Assembly: GCF_000002075.1 (NCBI RefSeq)
Contig: NW_004797289.1
Span: 256,691-320,690, forward strand
Direction of reading: 5' to 3'
DNA from: Aplysia californica
Taxonomy: Eukaryota > Mollusca > Gastropoda > Aplysiida > Aplysiidae
Length of the DNA: 64,000 nucleotides
Part shown: positions 23,601 to 38,600 of the stretch, in pieces
Layout of the letters: the number at the start of each line of letters is the position of its first letter
How positions within the stretch are numbered: position 1 is the first letter of the stretch
Translations under genes and position numbers: made by a program
Notes under the pieces: model-generated
Told to the model about the DNA's origin: nothing
The model's database searches: none
What the model saw: only the letters and a program-made list of their open reading frames with translations

Positions 23601-26600
23601 GTGGCTCGCCATAAACCAGTTCTGCTGATGAACCCCAGGTCATCCTTGGGAGCTGTTCGTAGCCCTAGGAGTACCCAAGGAAGTTCTTCCACCCAGTTTT
23701 TTACCCATGAGTCTGGCCTTCAATGCCGTTTTAAGTGAGCAATGGAACCATTTGCTCTTCCCATTTGCTTGAGGTTGAAAAGCCGTTGTTCTATGTAAGC
23801 GGACTCCAAGGCATTTACTATGTCAGTCCAAATTGCAGAAGTGAATTGAGATCCTTGGTCCGATGATATATCGGCAGGAACACCAAAACGGGAGGTCCAG
23901 CCTCCTATGAGAGCGTTAACTCATTCTTCTGTTGTTATGTTAGGCATAGGGATCGCCTCTGGCCATCGTGTGTTGCGGTCAATAATGGTCAAAAGATGCC
24001 TTGGACCACAGGACTGAGGAAGTGGAACCACTATATCAATATTGATGTGTGAAAACCGCTTGTCAGGTACTCTAAATGTCTCTAGGGGAGCACGGGTGTG
24101 CTTCTGGATTTTCGACGTCTGGCATTCGTGACACTGTTTCACCCAAACTGCTAACCTGATGTCGTAGGCCATGCCACACAAACTTTTCTGAGATGAGCTT
24201 GACAGTAGCCTTAACCCCTGGGTGTGCAAGGTTGTGTACAGACTCAAACACCTGGCGTCTGATCTCTGGAGGAACTATGGGCTGAGCTCTGCCAGTTGAA
24301 ATGTCGCAAAAGGCTTCGGGACCTTCGTGGCTCAAGTTCGTTTTACCGACTTTTAGGCTTATGATAGCTGAAGTGTACGCTTGCATATCAGCTGTACTTG
24401 ACTGCTGAGCTGCTGCTAAGGCTGTAAAATCTATGCCCAGTGAGACTGCATTAGTGGTGATCACAGCACATGAGAGATAATCGGCAACAATGTTTGTCTT
24501 CCCAGATATGTGCCTGATGCCTGTGCTGAATTCTGAGATAGCAGATAGCTGCCTTTGCTGCCGGGCTGACCACAAGTCTGTAGTTTTTGACATTGCAGAG
24601 ACCAATGATTTGTGATCGGTGTAGATAATAAATTGCCTACCTTCCACCATGTACCGGAAATGGGGTATTGCAAGGTTGACACCTAAAAGCTCTCTATCAA
24701 AGGTGCTGTATTTCATTTCTGACTTACATAGTTGCCAGCTGAAAAAGACGAGAGGCTCCCAACGTTCTTTCTTGTATTGCTGGAGGACTGCACCGACGGC
24801 CACATCAGATGCATCACAAGTGAGAACGATTGGGCAGTCTGCGCCCAGATGAACCAGAATAGATGCGTTTGCCAAGGCTTGTTTTCAGAGCATGGTAAAG
24901 TGGGTGCAAAATCACAGCGATGTTGGGAATGAAACGGTGGTAAAAATTCAGCACACCCAGAAACTCCTGCAGCGCTTTGACTGTACTTGGCTTAGGAAAC
25001 TCCTTAACGGCATCAACCCTCGAGGGCATAGGTGTTGAACCTGACGCAGAAACCTGATGTCCTAAAAAATCAAGTGATGCAACGGAAAAAAGACATTTTT
25101 CAAGTTAAATCACCGTTCCGTGGTGTTGCAACCGCTGAAAAACTGCAGTGAGGTCGTCGACGTGAGACTGGGCTGATGAACTAGCAACTAGGATATCATC
25201 CAGATATATACAAACACACAATCTAGGTCCTGAAGCACTGTGTCCATCAGTCGCTGAAATGTTTGTGCTACATTAGTGACTCCAACGTGATTTAAGGTAA
25301 CCTTGTCTAGAGATCTAGATTTAATTTAGCATAACCTGGAATCTAGTAACGATGATACGTTTCTCAAAATCAGGCCGGGGTCACCAATGTAGCATGAAGA
25401 GACATACACACATGTAAGTTGTAGCAGGACGAGACATGACTTTCATACTTTCCACCCGAACAGCTTGGACACTTTCACTGAACTGTTACTCATGAACTCA
25501 AGTGCAACGTACTACACATAACAACAACACACCTCAACAATTTGGTCTTAAGGTTAGTCGCCACACTAGTGTAATTCCCTTGAGACTTATGGAAAAGTCG
25601 GGAAATAAAGCAAGTATCGAAGGAGAATTTATTTTTAAAGAAATAAATTGGAGAATGGAATCACAGAAAACTATTCAAAAGTTGTAGGGAATAGTTGAAA
25701 ATCTTTCTTTGTTTCTGAATCCACTAAGTAATTGTTGTTTGTTTTTTATGTGGGCTGTACAGTGGCTAATTGAATAGTATAGTGAGTTAGACTCAAAAGT
25801 AATCAGTAATGTCAAGCAAGTGTCAATACCGCAGGGGTTTAGGTGAGTGGTCACTGGGGTGTGTCCTTGAGCAAGACACGGCAACCCTAGCTCAACAAAT
25901 TTTTGTTTGTTGTAAAGGATCCTCTACTGCTCTATATATCATACAAGATCGCAAATATTCCCTTTTAACTTGAAGTTAAAGAATTCCACACACATCATTC
26001 TTTGAATTTTTCTTTTCTCTTTTTGGTAGCCACGGTCCCGATGACTCAAGTGGCAATGTGGTTCCTCTTGCCTCGATGGTGGTCCTGCCCAAACACAGCT
26101 ACCTGCCAGATATCCCTATGGACAGCAACCTGTATTTTGAGTGCATGCTGTTTGTCTTTGGTATCATCATGATGTGTCTACAGTACATCAACTTGTACAA
26201 GACCGTGTGGTGGTTGCCACAGTCCCATGCACAGTATGCTCTGGTAGGTTCAGTGAAGAACAAAGTTTTTTGGGTTTTTTTTCAACCAAGGGAGAGGCCA
26301 CCATCATGGCAAATGAGTAAAAGTTATTGGAATTCTGAAGTAAGGGCTCTTGTGGTCAAGAGTACAGTGTTCGCCTCTCAAAGAAAAAAGCAAGAAAAGA
26401 CAAAGAATGCTGAAGTAGTAAATTATTGAGAGGTTGTTACTTGTTTGAGGCATAGTTTTCATCTGGCCCTTTTAAAACTTTGACCTTTGCATTTCGTCTA
26501 GTTTTTGTCAAATAGTGAGAATATTGCTGACAGATAATTTCATTTTGATTTATACCAATGAGTCTCCTCTTCATAAAACTCTACAGATGGAAAAAGCATC

Positions 26601-29600
26601 ATTAAACTGAAACTGAAAAATGGATTTTTCCTTTTAAGTGTTTACTTTTTTTGTGTGTGTTGAAATGAAAAAGAAATGGTTTTCAAGCTAACTGTATTTT
26701 AATATTTCTATTCCTTCATCCCTCCTTCCCCCCCTCCCCCCCCCCTCCCTTTTTCCCCCAGAATTTTTACCTTATTGATTTTTACCTGGTTGGTTTTATT
26801 TCAATACTGCTGGCTACAAGATTTTTGGTCTACTTTGTACAAGAGGTGAGTACATTCTTGCACCGAGAACAACTTTCTCAACCATGGGTTAGTCATTAGA
26901 TAGCCATATTTTGTGTAGAGTTGTCATTGACTCCCAATTTATTCTTTGGCAGTCAAACTTCAAACAAGTTTTTTTGCAGTTTCTGTAACTGAATTTTAAA
27001 AAAAATAAAGAGTCTTTCTACTTTCTTCCCAACCTGGAGGAGCATTTCTGTAACTTTTATTTGTGTCATGTAATCCATAAAGTGTTTTGTGTTCTGTTCT
27101 TCTAAAAATAATGGCTGAGAGCCTTATTTTTTTAATGTTCAACTTCCACTACTTCACTCAACACTGCAGATGTCACAGCAGCCGCAATAGAAATAATATT
27201 TTCTGAACAAAAATGGGAGAGTTAATATAAGTCCCTTTTCTTTTGACAAATTTTGTTGTGACCTGATTTGATAGTTTTTGTCTTGTATAGAGAAAAGGAA
27301 TAATTCTGTGCCAAGATTTCTGTTTCTTTGCTGAGGCTTTTTTCTGATTGAAATGGCCATGATTCAGAGCAAAATTTACCACATCAGATTGTAGTTCTGT
27401 GCGAAATGGCTATGATTCGGAGCAAAAGTTACCACATCAGATTGTAGTTCTCTGCGAGTGTACTGTAGGCCTACTACTTCATCTTTACAGCACTAGGCTA
27501 TTTTTAGCCCTCACTTCCCTCCAAACCAGGTACTCCTTGACTCCTCTGGCCCAGCCAATAGTGATTGTGTCTGTAATTTATTGCGGACATGAAAAAAATT
27601 GTATACCACTCCTTTTGTTTGAAATTTTAAAATTCAACAGGTAGAATATTTTTCAGAGGCATCTGTATAGATTAGGGATGAAACAATGCACCTGAGTTTG
27701 AAGAGGTCAGCACACTGTGAGGGAAATATAAGCCCCTGAGCATGGGGGAAGGAGAAGTCATGAGGGAAATATACACAACTGGGGCTGTAATTGTTAAAGT
27801 GTATTTGTTTTGCTCCAGGCTTTTCTCTATGGGCTTTCCAATTTGAATGTAAGCCTTTGTGCTGTGTGAAATGGAACTTGGGACATGTTGGGGTGGGTAG
27901 GGTCATTTCGTTAGATCATTATGCATGTTTACATAATAATTTAGTTGATCTTTGTGACTTCTTTATATATACATACATTTTTTTAAATCTTTTTTTTTTT
28001 CACGATTTTTGCTCACAGTGTGTACAAGCGAAAATGTGTTTAAGTTAGTGAGCTATATATTCTGTTTTTCAGATTCATAGTGCAAAACTGTTGTTCTGGT
28101 TGATGCAGGGGGCAAAGGTCGTACTCAGCTTTTGCTTTATCATTGGTCTTGGAGTGACCGGCTACATGGTTGTTTCTGAGCATGGTATCAAAACATGCCT
28201 GTTTTTGTTTTATCCGTAAGTGATTTCGGTTTTCAGTGCGAAAGTGATTGCATTTAATGTAAATGTTAATGTTTTATGCCCCCACTGACACAATTTATGT
28301 TATTTACTTGAAGGGGCTGCTTCGGCTTTGCTTCAGAATGTGGTCTTGTTTGTCAGGGTTATGAGTATGTTTGTGTTGTGTTTGTTTTGGTTCTTGAGTT
28401 CGTTTTTTGTTCTGTTTATTATATTTAAATGCATATTTGTGGTTGATCGGGGTGTGCTCTGATGTGGATTGCTCCTTCTTCCCCATCAAACATCTATTGT
28501 CCTTTTCTCTCCTCCTTTTTTATGTTTTTTACTCTCTTAACACACCTCTAATCTTTGGCACTTATATGACTTAATTGTATTGCAAGTGCCGTAAAATGCT
28601 TACCAAAAAAAAAGTGTTATGTTTGCCAGGTATATGAATATGTTTGTGTACTGTTATGGTTGTCAGGTTTAATGAGTATGTTTTAGTTATATTTAGACCA
28701 TTATGAGCATGTTTTTGTTATGCTTGTCAGGTTTATGAGTATGTTGCGGGTGGTCAGGGAACACCATAAGTCAGTTACATATTTTATCTTTCTTTCCCTC
28801 TCATGTTTCTGTCTGTCTTCCCGTTTCCCTCCATCAAGTGAACGGTATCATATCTTTTTGAATCTCTTAACTGAAACAAAAAAAACAATATCCTGAATAT
28901 GTTTGTGTTTCCTTCAGTGTTGTCATCTATCTCGTCCTGTTTGGGTTTGCCGTAAAACCGCTGTACCAGCGCTACCAAGCCTGGCCCCGACCTGCCCTCA
29001 GCATGGATCGCCAGACATCGGGGCCGCAGAGGTTCAAGGTCAGGGTAAGTGTTCACCACCATCGTCTACGTAGGAGCTGAAATACATGACTTTGAGGGAG
29101 GAGTCATTCTTATTCTGGACTGTATTTGCTCAATATTGGCATTCTGTACTCTTGAATATTGTTTAAAAATGAGAATTATTCTTTTTAGCGCTACGTAATG
29201 CTGGTCAGTAAAGTTCACCAAAAAAAAGTAAATGTTAGTTCGTCTTTAAAAGTTTATAGTAGGATTCTTTAAATCAGATATCCATTTTGGTGTTGAGCTA
29301 CAAAATGAAAGTTGGTTTCAGTGCTTTTGCAATAAGTCAAGAAAGGGGTTGTTGAAAAAATTTTCTATATCATCCGGACACTATTCTGTCAAGATACGAC
29401 GATGATAGAAAATGATGTTATTTAGCAAAAGCACTTTTTAATCAACGTTTATTTTTCTATGAATTTAGTAAGGTTGTTAAAGTATTGATATGGTCCGTCT
29501 ATAATATTTGCACCTTTGTATTATGTTATTTAGCAAAAGCTGTTTTTGATTAACATTTTGGGGGGGGGGGGATTTTAGTAAGGTTGTTAAAGTATTGATA

Positions 29601-32600
29601 TGATTCATTTATAATATTTGCATCACTATGTGTAAACGGGCATTGTGTTACCTCAACTGGTATCATGTTGGACTATGAAGCAGACAGCAACGATTTGAAT
29701 CCCCGAATATGGCATTCTTTTACTCTCATTGTGTTGTGGAGTTGTCACAGCTCTTAACCCTTATGGATTTGTCAATTCTGATGTCTCGCCTCTTAACTTA
29801 TTTCATCTGGACTATTGATATACACTCATGATGAGTACTAGTCCAGGCTACAGCAAAACTTGAATGGTTATACGAAACACATGTTCACAATTAATAGTGC
29901 TGGATTGTGAGAGTGAACGGGAGGACTATTCAGATGAAAGTGACTCTGAAGCAAATGTCAAAAATTCAAACTTGAATGAGAGTGAACTCGGATTTGATTC
30001 TAGTACTAGTAGCACAGATGATGGTGAAGGAACCAGCTCTGGAAGTTGCAGATAAGTAACAAAGGGACATCATGGTGTGAGAAAGGGTAATGGCACTCAC
30101 AGAGATGCCAACCAGTACGATTTTACGTATTTTAGTACGATTTTACGTATTTTAGTACGATTTTTTGCCGAAAATATGCGAATACGACTTTTCATGAAAA
30201 AATACGCATCCTGAAATGCGAAAAATACGAGATTCAGCTTGGGCGAGTAAACCTAATTATCTCAAGTCCCATCTTTTGTCAAAATAGTATCAGTATCGCA
30301 GAACTGGAATATTTGAAAACCTAGTCCGATAAGGTCAGTGAGTTCATTTTTGCCGGTGGCGATCGTGATATTATATTCGTTCTGCTTTTCCCGGTCCGGA
30401 GAGTACATTTCACTTTCACATGAATAGGCAGCTATGGCGGCAGGCGGAAGCGTATGTGACACCGAGGCTCAATCAGGAAAATCAAGATCTACTACCGAGA
30501 AGTTTGCCAGCAGTTGTCTGATAACGCAACATTTGTGACATGCAGGTTGTGCAGTATAAACACAATGTCGCCGTGCAAATAAAATTTCATCAATGCTCGG
30601 ACTCGTCTCTGTGCTGTCACTTGTGGAATGCGGCATCGTGTGAGTAAAGACCGTCTGTGGTGGGAGTAACGGCGTTGCGGAGTATAGGACTACGGAATAG
30701 GGGAGGAGATTATTGATTTTTTGGGGGTTTAAGGGTTTAAGGCAACACCAGAGGACAAAAACTTGGAAGCACATTTCAGAATTTTGATTAAAGCTTTCTG
30801 CAAAGCGCGCGTTGGTGCAGGCTGTGTGCGGAATCAGGACCCTTCATACTTTGCAAGTCTGTGTTATTGAAATAAAGTGTTCGCGTTTCATTGGATGGGT
30901 GATAGTAAATTATACCTACAGTGTATGTTGTAGCTTTCTGTTCAAGACTGGCAGATTTTCAGCGTCACTGCATCTTGCCCTCCCACAGTTGTAACGACTC
31001 TCATAGTGCATGGGTCATTTAATTGAGCCTTTCAAGTTATTGCTTTTATCTGAGTTTGAGCAATAATTTGAGTCTGTCAGTTCATATTATGAATCATGGA
31101 CACCCAGACTGGTTTTTGATAGTCAAAATTCTTGTTCAAGGCCCTTCCGAACTCTCAAAGCAGGATTAATTTTTTTATATCATAATGAGAGGAAAATATT
31201 ACTGGTATATAATAGACTGAAATGCTGAAGTCAAACAAGACCCCAGTACGACACTGAACACTGACATGTTGTTGACTGGATACATGTATATTGTACGCGT
31301 GTGTGCTCCCTTTTTCGAGCTGGTGAGCTAGTAATTTTTTTTCCGGAAATATTGCTGGACACCCTGAACATTTTAATCTTTCTAGTTGGTCGGTCGGTCA
31401 TGGGGAATACACATATTCCCCTGAAAATACACATTTTCATATTTCCCAATACTCATTTCGATTTTCTGTGGTTGGCATCTCTGCACTCAGGATCAAACCT
31501 CTCAAGCTGCTACAAATAGAGGATGGTGTGCACCTCAAAATTTTTGTGGTACCATTTTCAAAACCCGCGTTTAATTTCCAAGATTACTGCGAAACCTCAT
31601 GAAGTCGAACAATAAATGTAAGACATACAACTCTTTGAAACATATACCCTGAATTCCAACTTATATAGTGAGGCAGCCTTAGGACTAGTATAGTCTAGGT
31701 GGGGGGGGGGGGGGGGGTGGGAGGTCGACGATAGGACGAAAACAGTTGAATACGTTAAATGTGTTGAAAGAGGTGTTATTAAACCCTACCACTCGCTGAC
31801 TTACTTTGCATAGATTGTTGATTATGCTTTGTTGTGTTTGCTACAAGGATGATGTTCCACTTGGCCATGCATGCACTCTGACCCCTGACATCGTGAGAGA
31901 TGAAGTGGACATTCTCAAAAGAGACTTCAACATGCGACTGAAGCAGATATTGTTCAACTCTCTAACCACGTCATTTTATGCTACTGGTGTTCCTGTTTGG
32001 TTCTCGCAGGTAGGTTACTTTTTGCAGGCTTTGTACCTAAATACTGAGGGATCCCTTTACTTTTTCTCTTTAGACCTTACTTTTTTTGCGATTTGATGTT
32101 ATAGGAAGCCAAGGTGCAAATTCTATATTATCCATTAACATGTAACCCTTTTTTTTCATAAGATAAGTTTAGTTTACAGATTTGTTTTTTCATAGTTTTT
32201 TGGGGGTTCGTTTGTTAATCAAAGATTGATTGACTAAAGGATTAATTGGGACTGTTTTGGAGAAATGTCTCAGTCTTTTGAACATGTTTTGTATTGCTTT
32301 CTTGTCAACCGTTTCCTGTGAAATAAATTTATCTCTATAATTTACACACTGAATAGGTAAGGCCACTTTCCATTCTAGATTTTGATGGGTTGCTCAAATA
32401 AACCATTTTTTATGTAAAGTATTAAATCAGTTTTCGCTTGTTCATTGCAACATTTGATATGGCATCTCTGATAAATAAGCTTTCAAGTTGTAAAAAATGG
32501 TTATTTTCATTTTTTTTTTTTTTCATTCTTTCTTGCACATCATGTCCCCTCCCCCAAACCCTTCATCTCCAATCCCATTGGTCTTTGTCCCTAAACATTT

Positions 32601-35600
32601 AATACTAGAAGGTAGGTCATGAACTAATATTTATTGGTTGTGGTACTTTTTATTATTGATAACTTAAATGTTCGATAAGCTTTGCCTCTGACCTTGAAAT
32701 ATCCACCACTTTTAACCTTTTGTAGTTGGCTTTGACATGCATCCTTGGTATTGCGAAACATGGAACAATGGCGCTGGGGCTGAAAACTTTCTGCTTTCTA
32801 TTTTGGGTTAGATACCATAACTCTTTTCCTTTGAACTTTGAAGTTATTGATGATCCAAGAGGAGTTTTATCACAAAAAGATAAACTCTGTTAGGACCAAC
32901 AGTATTTTGTGGAATATCTAAAATGGCAGTAGTTTGCTGCTGATCTGATTTTGTGCATGTATTTTGAATCAGCAGTGAAGGGTCTCAAAATTGGGACTCT
33001 CAAGTTTTTTCATTACATTAACTTATGAGACTTAATGCTGCTCAAATTCCTGTCTGTTGTTTTTTTCCTTCCCCACTTGCTTAATTTGTTCCTTTTACGT
33101 CCATATTTCTGATAATTAGCTTCATAAGTGAAACTGGCTGTAGTAACCATAGGCAGAATTGCACAGCTGCCAACCAGTTCGTAAAAGGAGGTTTAATAGT
33201 TTTCGAGGCTCTGAGTATAGGAGTCCACTTTCATAGTAGAAAATATGTAATCTCTGTTGTCTAGTTTTGCTTTTCACAGACTTGTCAATGCTCTAAGAAA
33301 ATTATGAGCCTTTTAGACTGGATTAGGGAATGATAATGAGAATGAAGCTCAAATGTCAGTTGGAGAGATCTTTCACTGCAGGTCTACTTTGAATTGATTG
33401 AATGCAGAAAAGTGCATCTGTAGGGGTCAGAGAGGGAGTAACCTGGCCAATGATGTTCACCATTTTGATCCACTGAGTAGTAGAGTCTGTTTTTGGTTAT
33501 ATGGAAAGTTGACAGCTATGGAATTGTAAAGAAAGGAAAATTGAAGGCCTTATTTTCTCTGAACACTCTGTACCAGTGTCAGAGTTGCGTGTTTGGATCC
33601 AAGGAATCATGAGCAAAGGACAGTGTAGAGTGGACTGCTAGCCTGGCTTTGCATTTTTGATTGGGGAGCTTTTTTAGGTTTCATAGCCAGTGTTCTTATA
33701 AATGATATTGAACCTGTTTTGTTATTATTGTTATCATTTATTATGGGGCTGTTTTTTTTGGGTTTAAAAAAAATTTTTTTTTGTATTTTTGAAATTGTCA
33801 CCATCATTCCTATGATTTTAAATCATGCTATTTTTATTTTTATTCTACTGATCTACAGTTTATGCCAAACTAATGGTAGAAGAAAACGGTGGATCTAGTT
33901 TTCATCTCATAATTTGTACATGATTTGAAAAAATAATAAAAATTTATCAATTTTCAGTAACGCTTATGGTATGTGTCAAGACACTACTTGTAATTGGAGC
34001 TCTTTTTTCATTAAATTTTATACTATTCATTTGTTGTGAAATGATGAGACAAGAATTTATTGTGCTTTACCAAGATCATTAGAAGTTTTGTAGTTAGGAT
34101 NNNNNNNNNNNNNNNNNNNNNNNNNNNNNNNNNNNNNNNNNNNNNNNNNNNNNNNNNNNNNNNNNNNNNNNNNNNNNNNNNNNNNNNNNNNNNNNNNNNN
34201 GCGCACATAATGTCATTTGATGTAGTTGTGTGTGACTAAGGTTAAGGTTCTAAGGTTCTTCAGAGAAATTTTGCTGCACTTCCGTATTGAGATTGTACTC
34301 TAACATGCAAAGACGTTTGTTTCTTCTTCAATTTGCACATTCATTCTCGAAATGATACTGAGTGTATTAACATTCAAAAGCTGTAATGGCAGCTTTTGAT
34401 GAAATAGTATGAAGTATGTTTACACTAAAATATTTACCATTATCGTCAACTTGACAATCGTTTTTAACAAAGCATATTTGTGATAACACTGATCTGACTA
34501 CTGGATGCATTACTTCTAGAATGCTCACAGTAGCTGTGATGCATGCTGGGTAAGTTTGGACCTCACTTTCGTGTCTTAATATGTTCCTGTTGCTATATAT
34601 TTATACCTCCGGCTTTCAGATCAATGTCTGTAAATAAAAAATAGTTGTCGGGTGTTTCAGTGTGTTAATGAGAAATGTTCACACGTATATTTTATTTCAA
34701 AATTGCATCCCGCTGTCATGTGTACCAAAGGCATAATAAAGACCAACACTGCGCCTTGAAAACTGGCTTCACAGCAAATGTAGAGATCTTTCACGCCCTG
34801 TGTGAGGATGCTGGAGTAGCTCTGAATAGGACGCCACACTTTACTTTGACAGTAATTAATGAATGTCTTCCTTTAAAATAAAGTATTGTTTAGTTTGCGA
34901 CTGTTGGTCCAAATCACTTTTCATATCAGATGTATTCAGGCTTTTTGCTTCAGGACAGAAATAGTTGTTCATTTTTGTTTTCTTCTTTTGTGCTTTTGTT
35001 ACTCTTTACATTTTTTCTCTATGTATCAAATTTTCTTGATGAAATGTCTTTTTATTTATAGTAAATGTTTGATGTCTTATGTTTATTTAGTTGTGGGTAA
35101 GTTGTTTTTTTTTAGTTTTTTTAAAAGAAAATATTAATACCTTTGTTTCATTAATAAATGTCACATAATTTTGCATTTATTTATTACACTTTCAAACTTT
35201 TTGCACCCCATATGTTTATGACTGCATTATTTAACACTGAACGACGGCTTTATGCAGCACAATTCAAACCCCCCAACAGCAGTATTTTATGTTCTTTTTG
35301 AGATCTGCTACTGGTTTGTTGATGTTGGGGCTGTTTTTGCTCCTTTTCTTCTTTTGGTGTTAGATTTATAGTATTTTCCTCTTCTTGTCACTGTTCATCT
35401 TTTGCAATGAAAGGGCAGGACCTGTGAGATATCCAGAATGCTCAAGTCTTAGAAGAAACAATTTGGGGACTTTCTGTATGTTAGCATTTTTCAATATAAC
35501 TTTGCTGTGCATGCTTGCATAGGAAATAAATCCCATGTAGCTTTTTGGGCAATGGCACTGTTTCATTAAATTCTGTAAATTGTAAAGGTATGGTGCTGAA

Positions 35601-38600
35601 GCTTGCTTAATATTCTAATATCTGAATGTAATGAAGGTTTTTGTGTTACTTATGTCATCTATTCTATAAAAGCTAGATTTAATGTAGTCTCTCCAAAGAA
35701 TATTAAAGTAGACATACTTCACCACATTAATTCCCAACAGCTTATGATGAATAAACTTATTATATTGTTAGCATCTACTTTTTGACAGTGGTTATGTTGA
35801 ATTTCTACCTTACCACACTTTTGGATCTCTGTGGTCTCCCTTGGCAGTAAATGTCACTCTCACCTTCACTTTTGGCAGAACTTTCCGCACCTCGGTGTAA
35901 GCGCTCATCATCTGTAGTCTGCGAAGTTGACATTTTGTCACGCTGTATACCTGACACATCAGAGCCTACAGGATTTATTTATCAAGACTCTGCAAAGTAC
36001 TATTAACTTGGGAAAGTAGAAAAGAAAAAAATGTCTGACTGAGAGCTGTTATAACTTTTGAGTTACAAGTGCTAGCCCACAGCCACTGGAGTGGCAAAAA
36101 AGTTTGCATGTAGTACATTATCTTCTATAACAGTAACAGCTGAATGTCGTAATTCCCCAAAAGTTCATAACACTTCACATACAGAAGATAATTTAATGGG
36201 TCAGAAGTGTCTAATATGTTATGAAGAAACAATTGAATATTAAATAAAAGTTAACGCTTCACTTTCAAAATTTATTTCTGTACCTAATCATTGGTAATGA
36301 TAATAGAATATATACACATTTTGACCCATGTATTGCTATACAGAGGATGACTGTAGTGGAGATAACTGTAGCATAATTTCATACATGTTCCTGTGAATTT
36401 GATGATATTATTCGTTATTGGAACTTTATAAAGTCTTTTTTATTAAGAGTTGTACTGAAGTTGCTTTATATTTAAATACTAGTACTTAAATGAATATTAA
36501 TTATTGGTTCTTTAGATGAAATATTGACATTATGTTAACCTGGTTATTTTCATCTTGACTGTCTCTCCAAATTTGAAAAGAAAAGTGACTTTAATGCCAT
36601 CCCATAATCAGATTACCCTTTGGCGAATCCTGAAATATCTTTTTTTTAAAATCAGTTTTACTGATGAAATTTTCTGTCTTAGATTTTATTATTTCACTCT
36701 GTTGAAGATATTGCCATGCTTCTGAGGTAGGCCTACTTATTTTTAGGTAGAAAAAAAACCTCCAAAACTTTATTTCATTTCATGCTCTTGTGTGTCCATG
36801 CAGAACACGCTGTACTATGACTCATGGTGGATGTGGCAACACGTGTGCTTGACCTGGCTGAGCGCGCTACTCATGCTCACCTCCCACTTCCTCCCGCCGC
36901 ACTACCTACACCTGCTGCACAAGAGCGCGCGTCATTTAGGCCGATGGCAGAGGATGGAGGCTCGACATGCACACGTGCCCTATAATGCGTAAGTTCTTGG
37001 CCGTGTAACACTGGTGCAGTGCCTTGCTGTAACTCGCGTACAGAGCTCTATAAATTGCCTGTTTTCTTAGGTAGTACAGTGGAGTCCACTTATAACGAGT
37101 CCTGAAACAACGAGAAGTTTGTTATAAAGGCACTATTCTAAAACCCCGTTTTTTCCCCTTCTTTATCTTTGTAAATAAAATACTGCTATAGCGCTATCAG
37201 ACAAACACAGGAGTCGGTTATAGCGGAATATTGCTGCTGCTGTGCACAGGGCACAGGCCAGTTGTACATATAAACCTTGCCAGTTGAGAAACTTGTTGGT
37301 GATCTAGCGAAACCTAGGACCTTACGTCAACTCCTTGAGCGAAACAAAGAATAGGAGAGCCCACGTTTGCCAACAAAGAAGGCCGAAGCGAATGAGTGGG
37401 GAGGGTGTGGTAAGTGCAGACAAGCAGAACGCATCATGTGATAGGCCAGCCTAGTCTAGATTATCTTGGCAGGGATGCCAACCAGTACGATTTAACATAT
37501 TTTAGTACGATTTTTTGCAGAAAATACGCGAATACGACTTTTCATGAAAAAATACGCATCATGGAATGCGAAAAATACGAGATTCAGCTTGGGCGAGTAA
37601 ACCTAATTATCTCAAGTCCCATCTTTTGTCAAAATAGTATCAGTATCGCAGAACTGGAATTTGAAAACCAAGTCCGATATGGTCATGAAGTTCATTTTTG
37701 CCGGTCGCGATTGTGATATTATATTCGTTCAGCTTTTCCCCGTCCGGAGAGTACCTTTCACTTTCACGCAAATAGGCAGCTATGGCGGCGGGCGGAAGCG
37801 TATGTGACACCGAGGCTCGATCGGGAAAATCAAGATATACTTTCGCTTTCGTTACCACCGAGAAGTTTGCCAGCAGTTGTCTGATAATGCAACATTTGTG
37901 ACATGCAGGTTGTGCAGTGTAAATGCAATGTCGCTGTGCAAATAAAATTTAATCAATGCTCGGGACTCGTCTCTGTGTTGTCACTTGTGGAAAAGAAAAG
38001 AAAATGCAAGCGTCGTCCGATTTTTAGATTGTCTGGCTCGCCATCGTGACTGGTCACTGAACCTGCGCGCATTCGCGTCATAAATAATTATACGGCATCG
38101 TAGTGAGTAAACACCGTCTTTGGTGGGAGTAACGACGTTGCGAAGTATAGGACTACGGAATAGGGGAGGAGATTATTGATTTTTTGTGTGTGTGGGGGGG
38201 GGGGGGGGGGGGGGTTTAATTTTTTAAGGCAACACCAGAGGACAAAAACTTGGAAGCACATTTCAGAATTTTGATTAGAGCTCTCTGCAAAGCGCGCGTT
38301 GGTGCAGACCGTGTGCGGAGTCGGGACCCTTCATACTTTGCAAGTCTGTGTTATTGAAATAAAGTGTTCGCGTTTCATTGGATGGGTAATAGTAAATTAT
38401 ACCTACAGTGATGTAATTGTAGCTTTCTGTTCAAGACTGACGGATTTTCAGTGTCACTGCATCTTGCCTGGTCACAGTTGTTACAACTTTCACAGTGCGT
38501 GGGTCTACTTAATTGAGCCATTCAAGTTATTGCTTTTCTCTGAGTTTGAGCAATAATTTGAGTCTGTCACTTTATATTATGAATCATGACACCCAGACTG

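Larger units (their letters stand above)
22888..25565 (-). mobile_element. Ty3/gypsy LTR retrotransposon remnant, broken
   Basis: Flanked by the 4-base duplication CTAG (22884-22887 and 25566-25569), with two direct LTRs of about 180 bp. Between them, in minus orientation, are pieces of a Ty3/gypsy pol in the usual order: reverse transcriptase (about 24950-25330, with the YIDD core), RNase H (about 24480-24880, with DASD and the TDHKSL block) and integrase (about 23220-24300). A primer-binding-site-like TGGTGACCCCG lies beside the right-hand (5') LTR. The element is broken, with several breaks, and is well under the length of a whole element. LTR divergence of roughly a dozen differences over 180 bases points to an old rather than recent insertion. 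It sits in TMEM39 intron 1, antisense to the gene. Confidence 0.88.

Noticed and set aside
23224-24875. open frames as host enzymes
   Set aside because: They are pol segments of the LTR element between its two LTRs.
30100-31483. two-copy 1.4 kb sequence as a segmental duplication of host DNA
   Set aside because: Inverted ends and a target duplication show transposition instead.
31806-31847. earlier start of TMEM39 exon 6 at the TAG acceptor (31814)
   Set aside because: Phase does not match exon 5; the acceptor at 31847 does.
34675-35137. open frames in TMEM39 intron 6
   Set aside because: Low-complexity or hydrophobic AT-rich translation, no similarity recognised.
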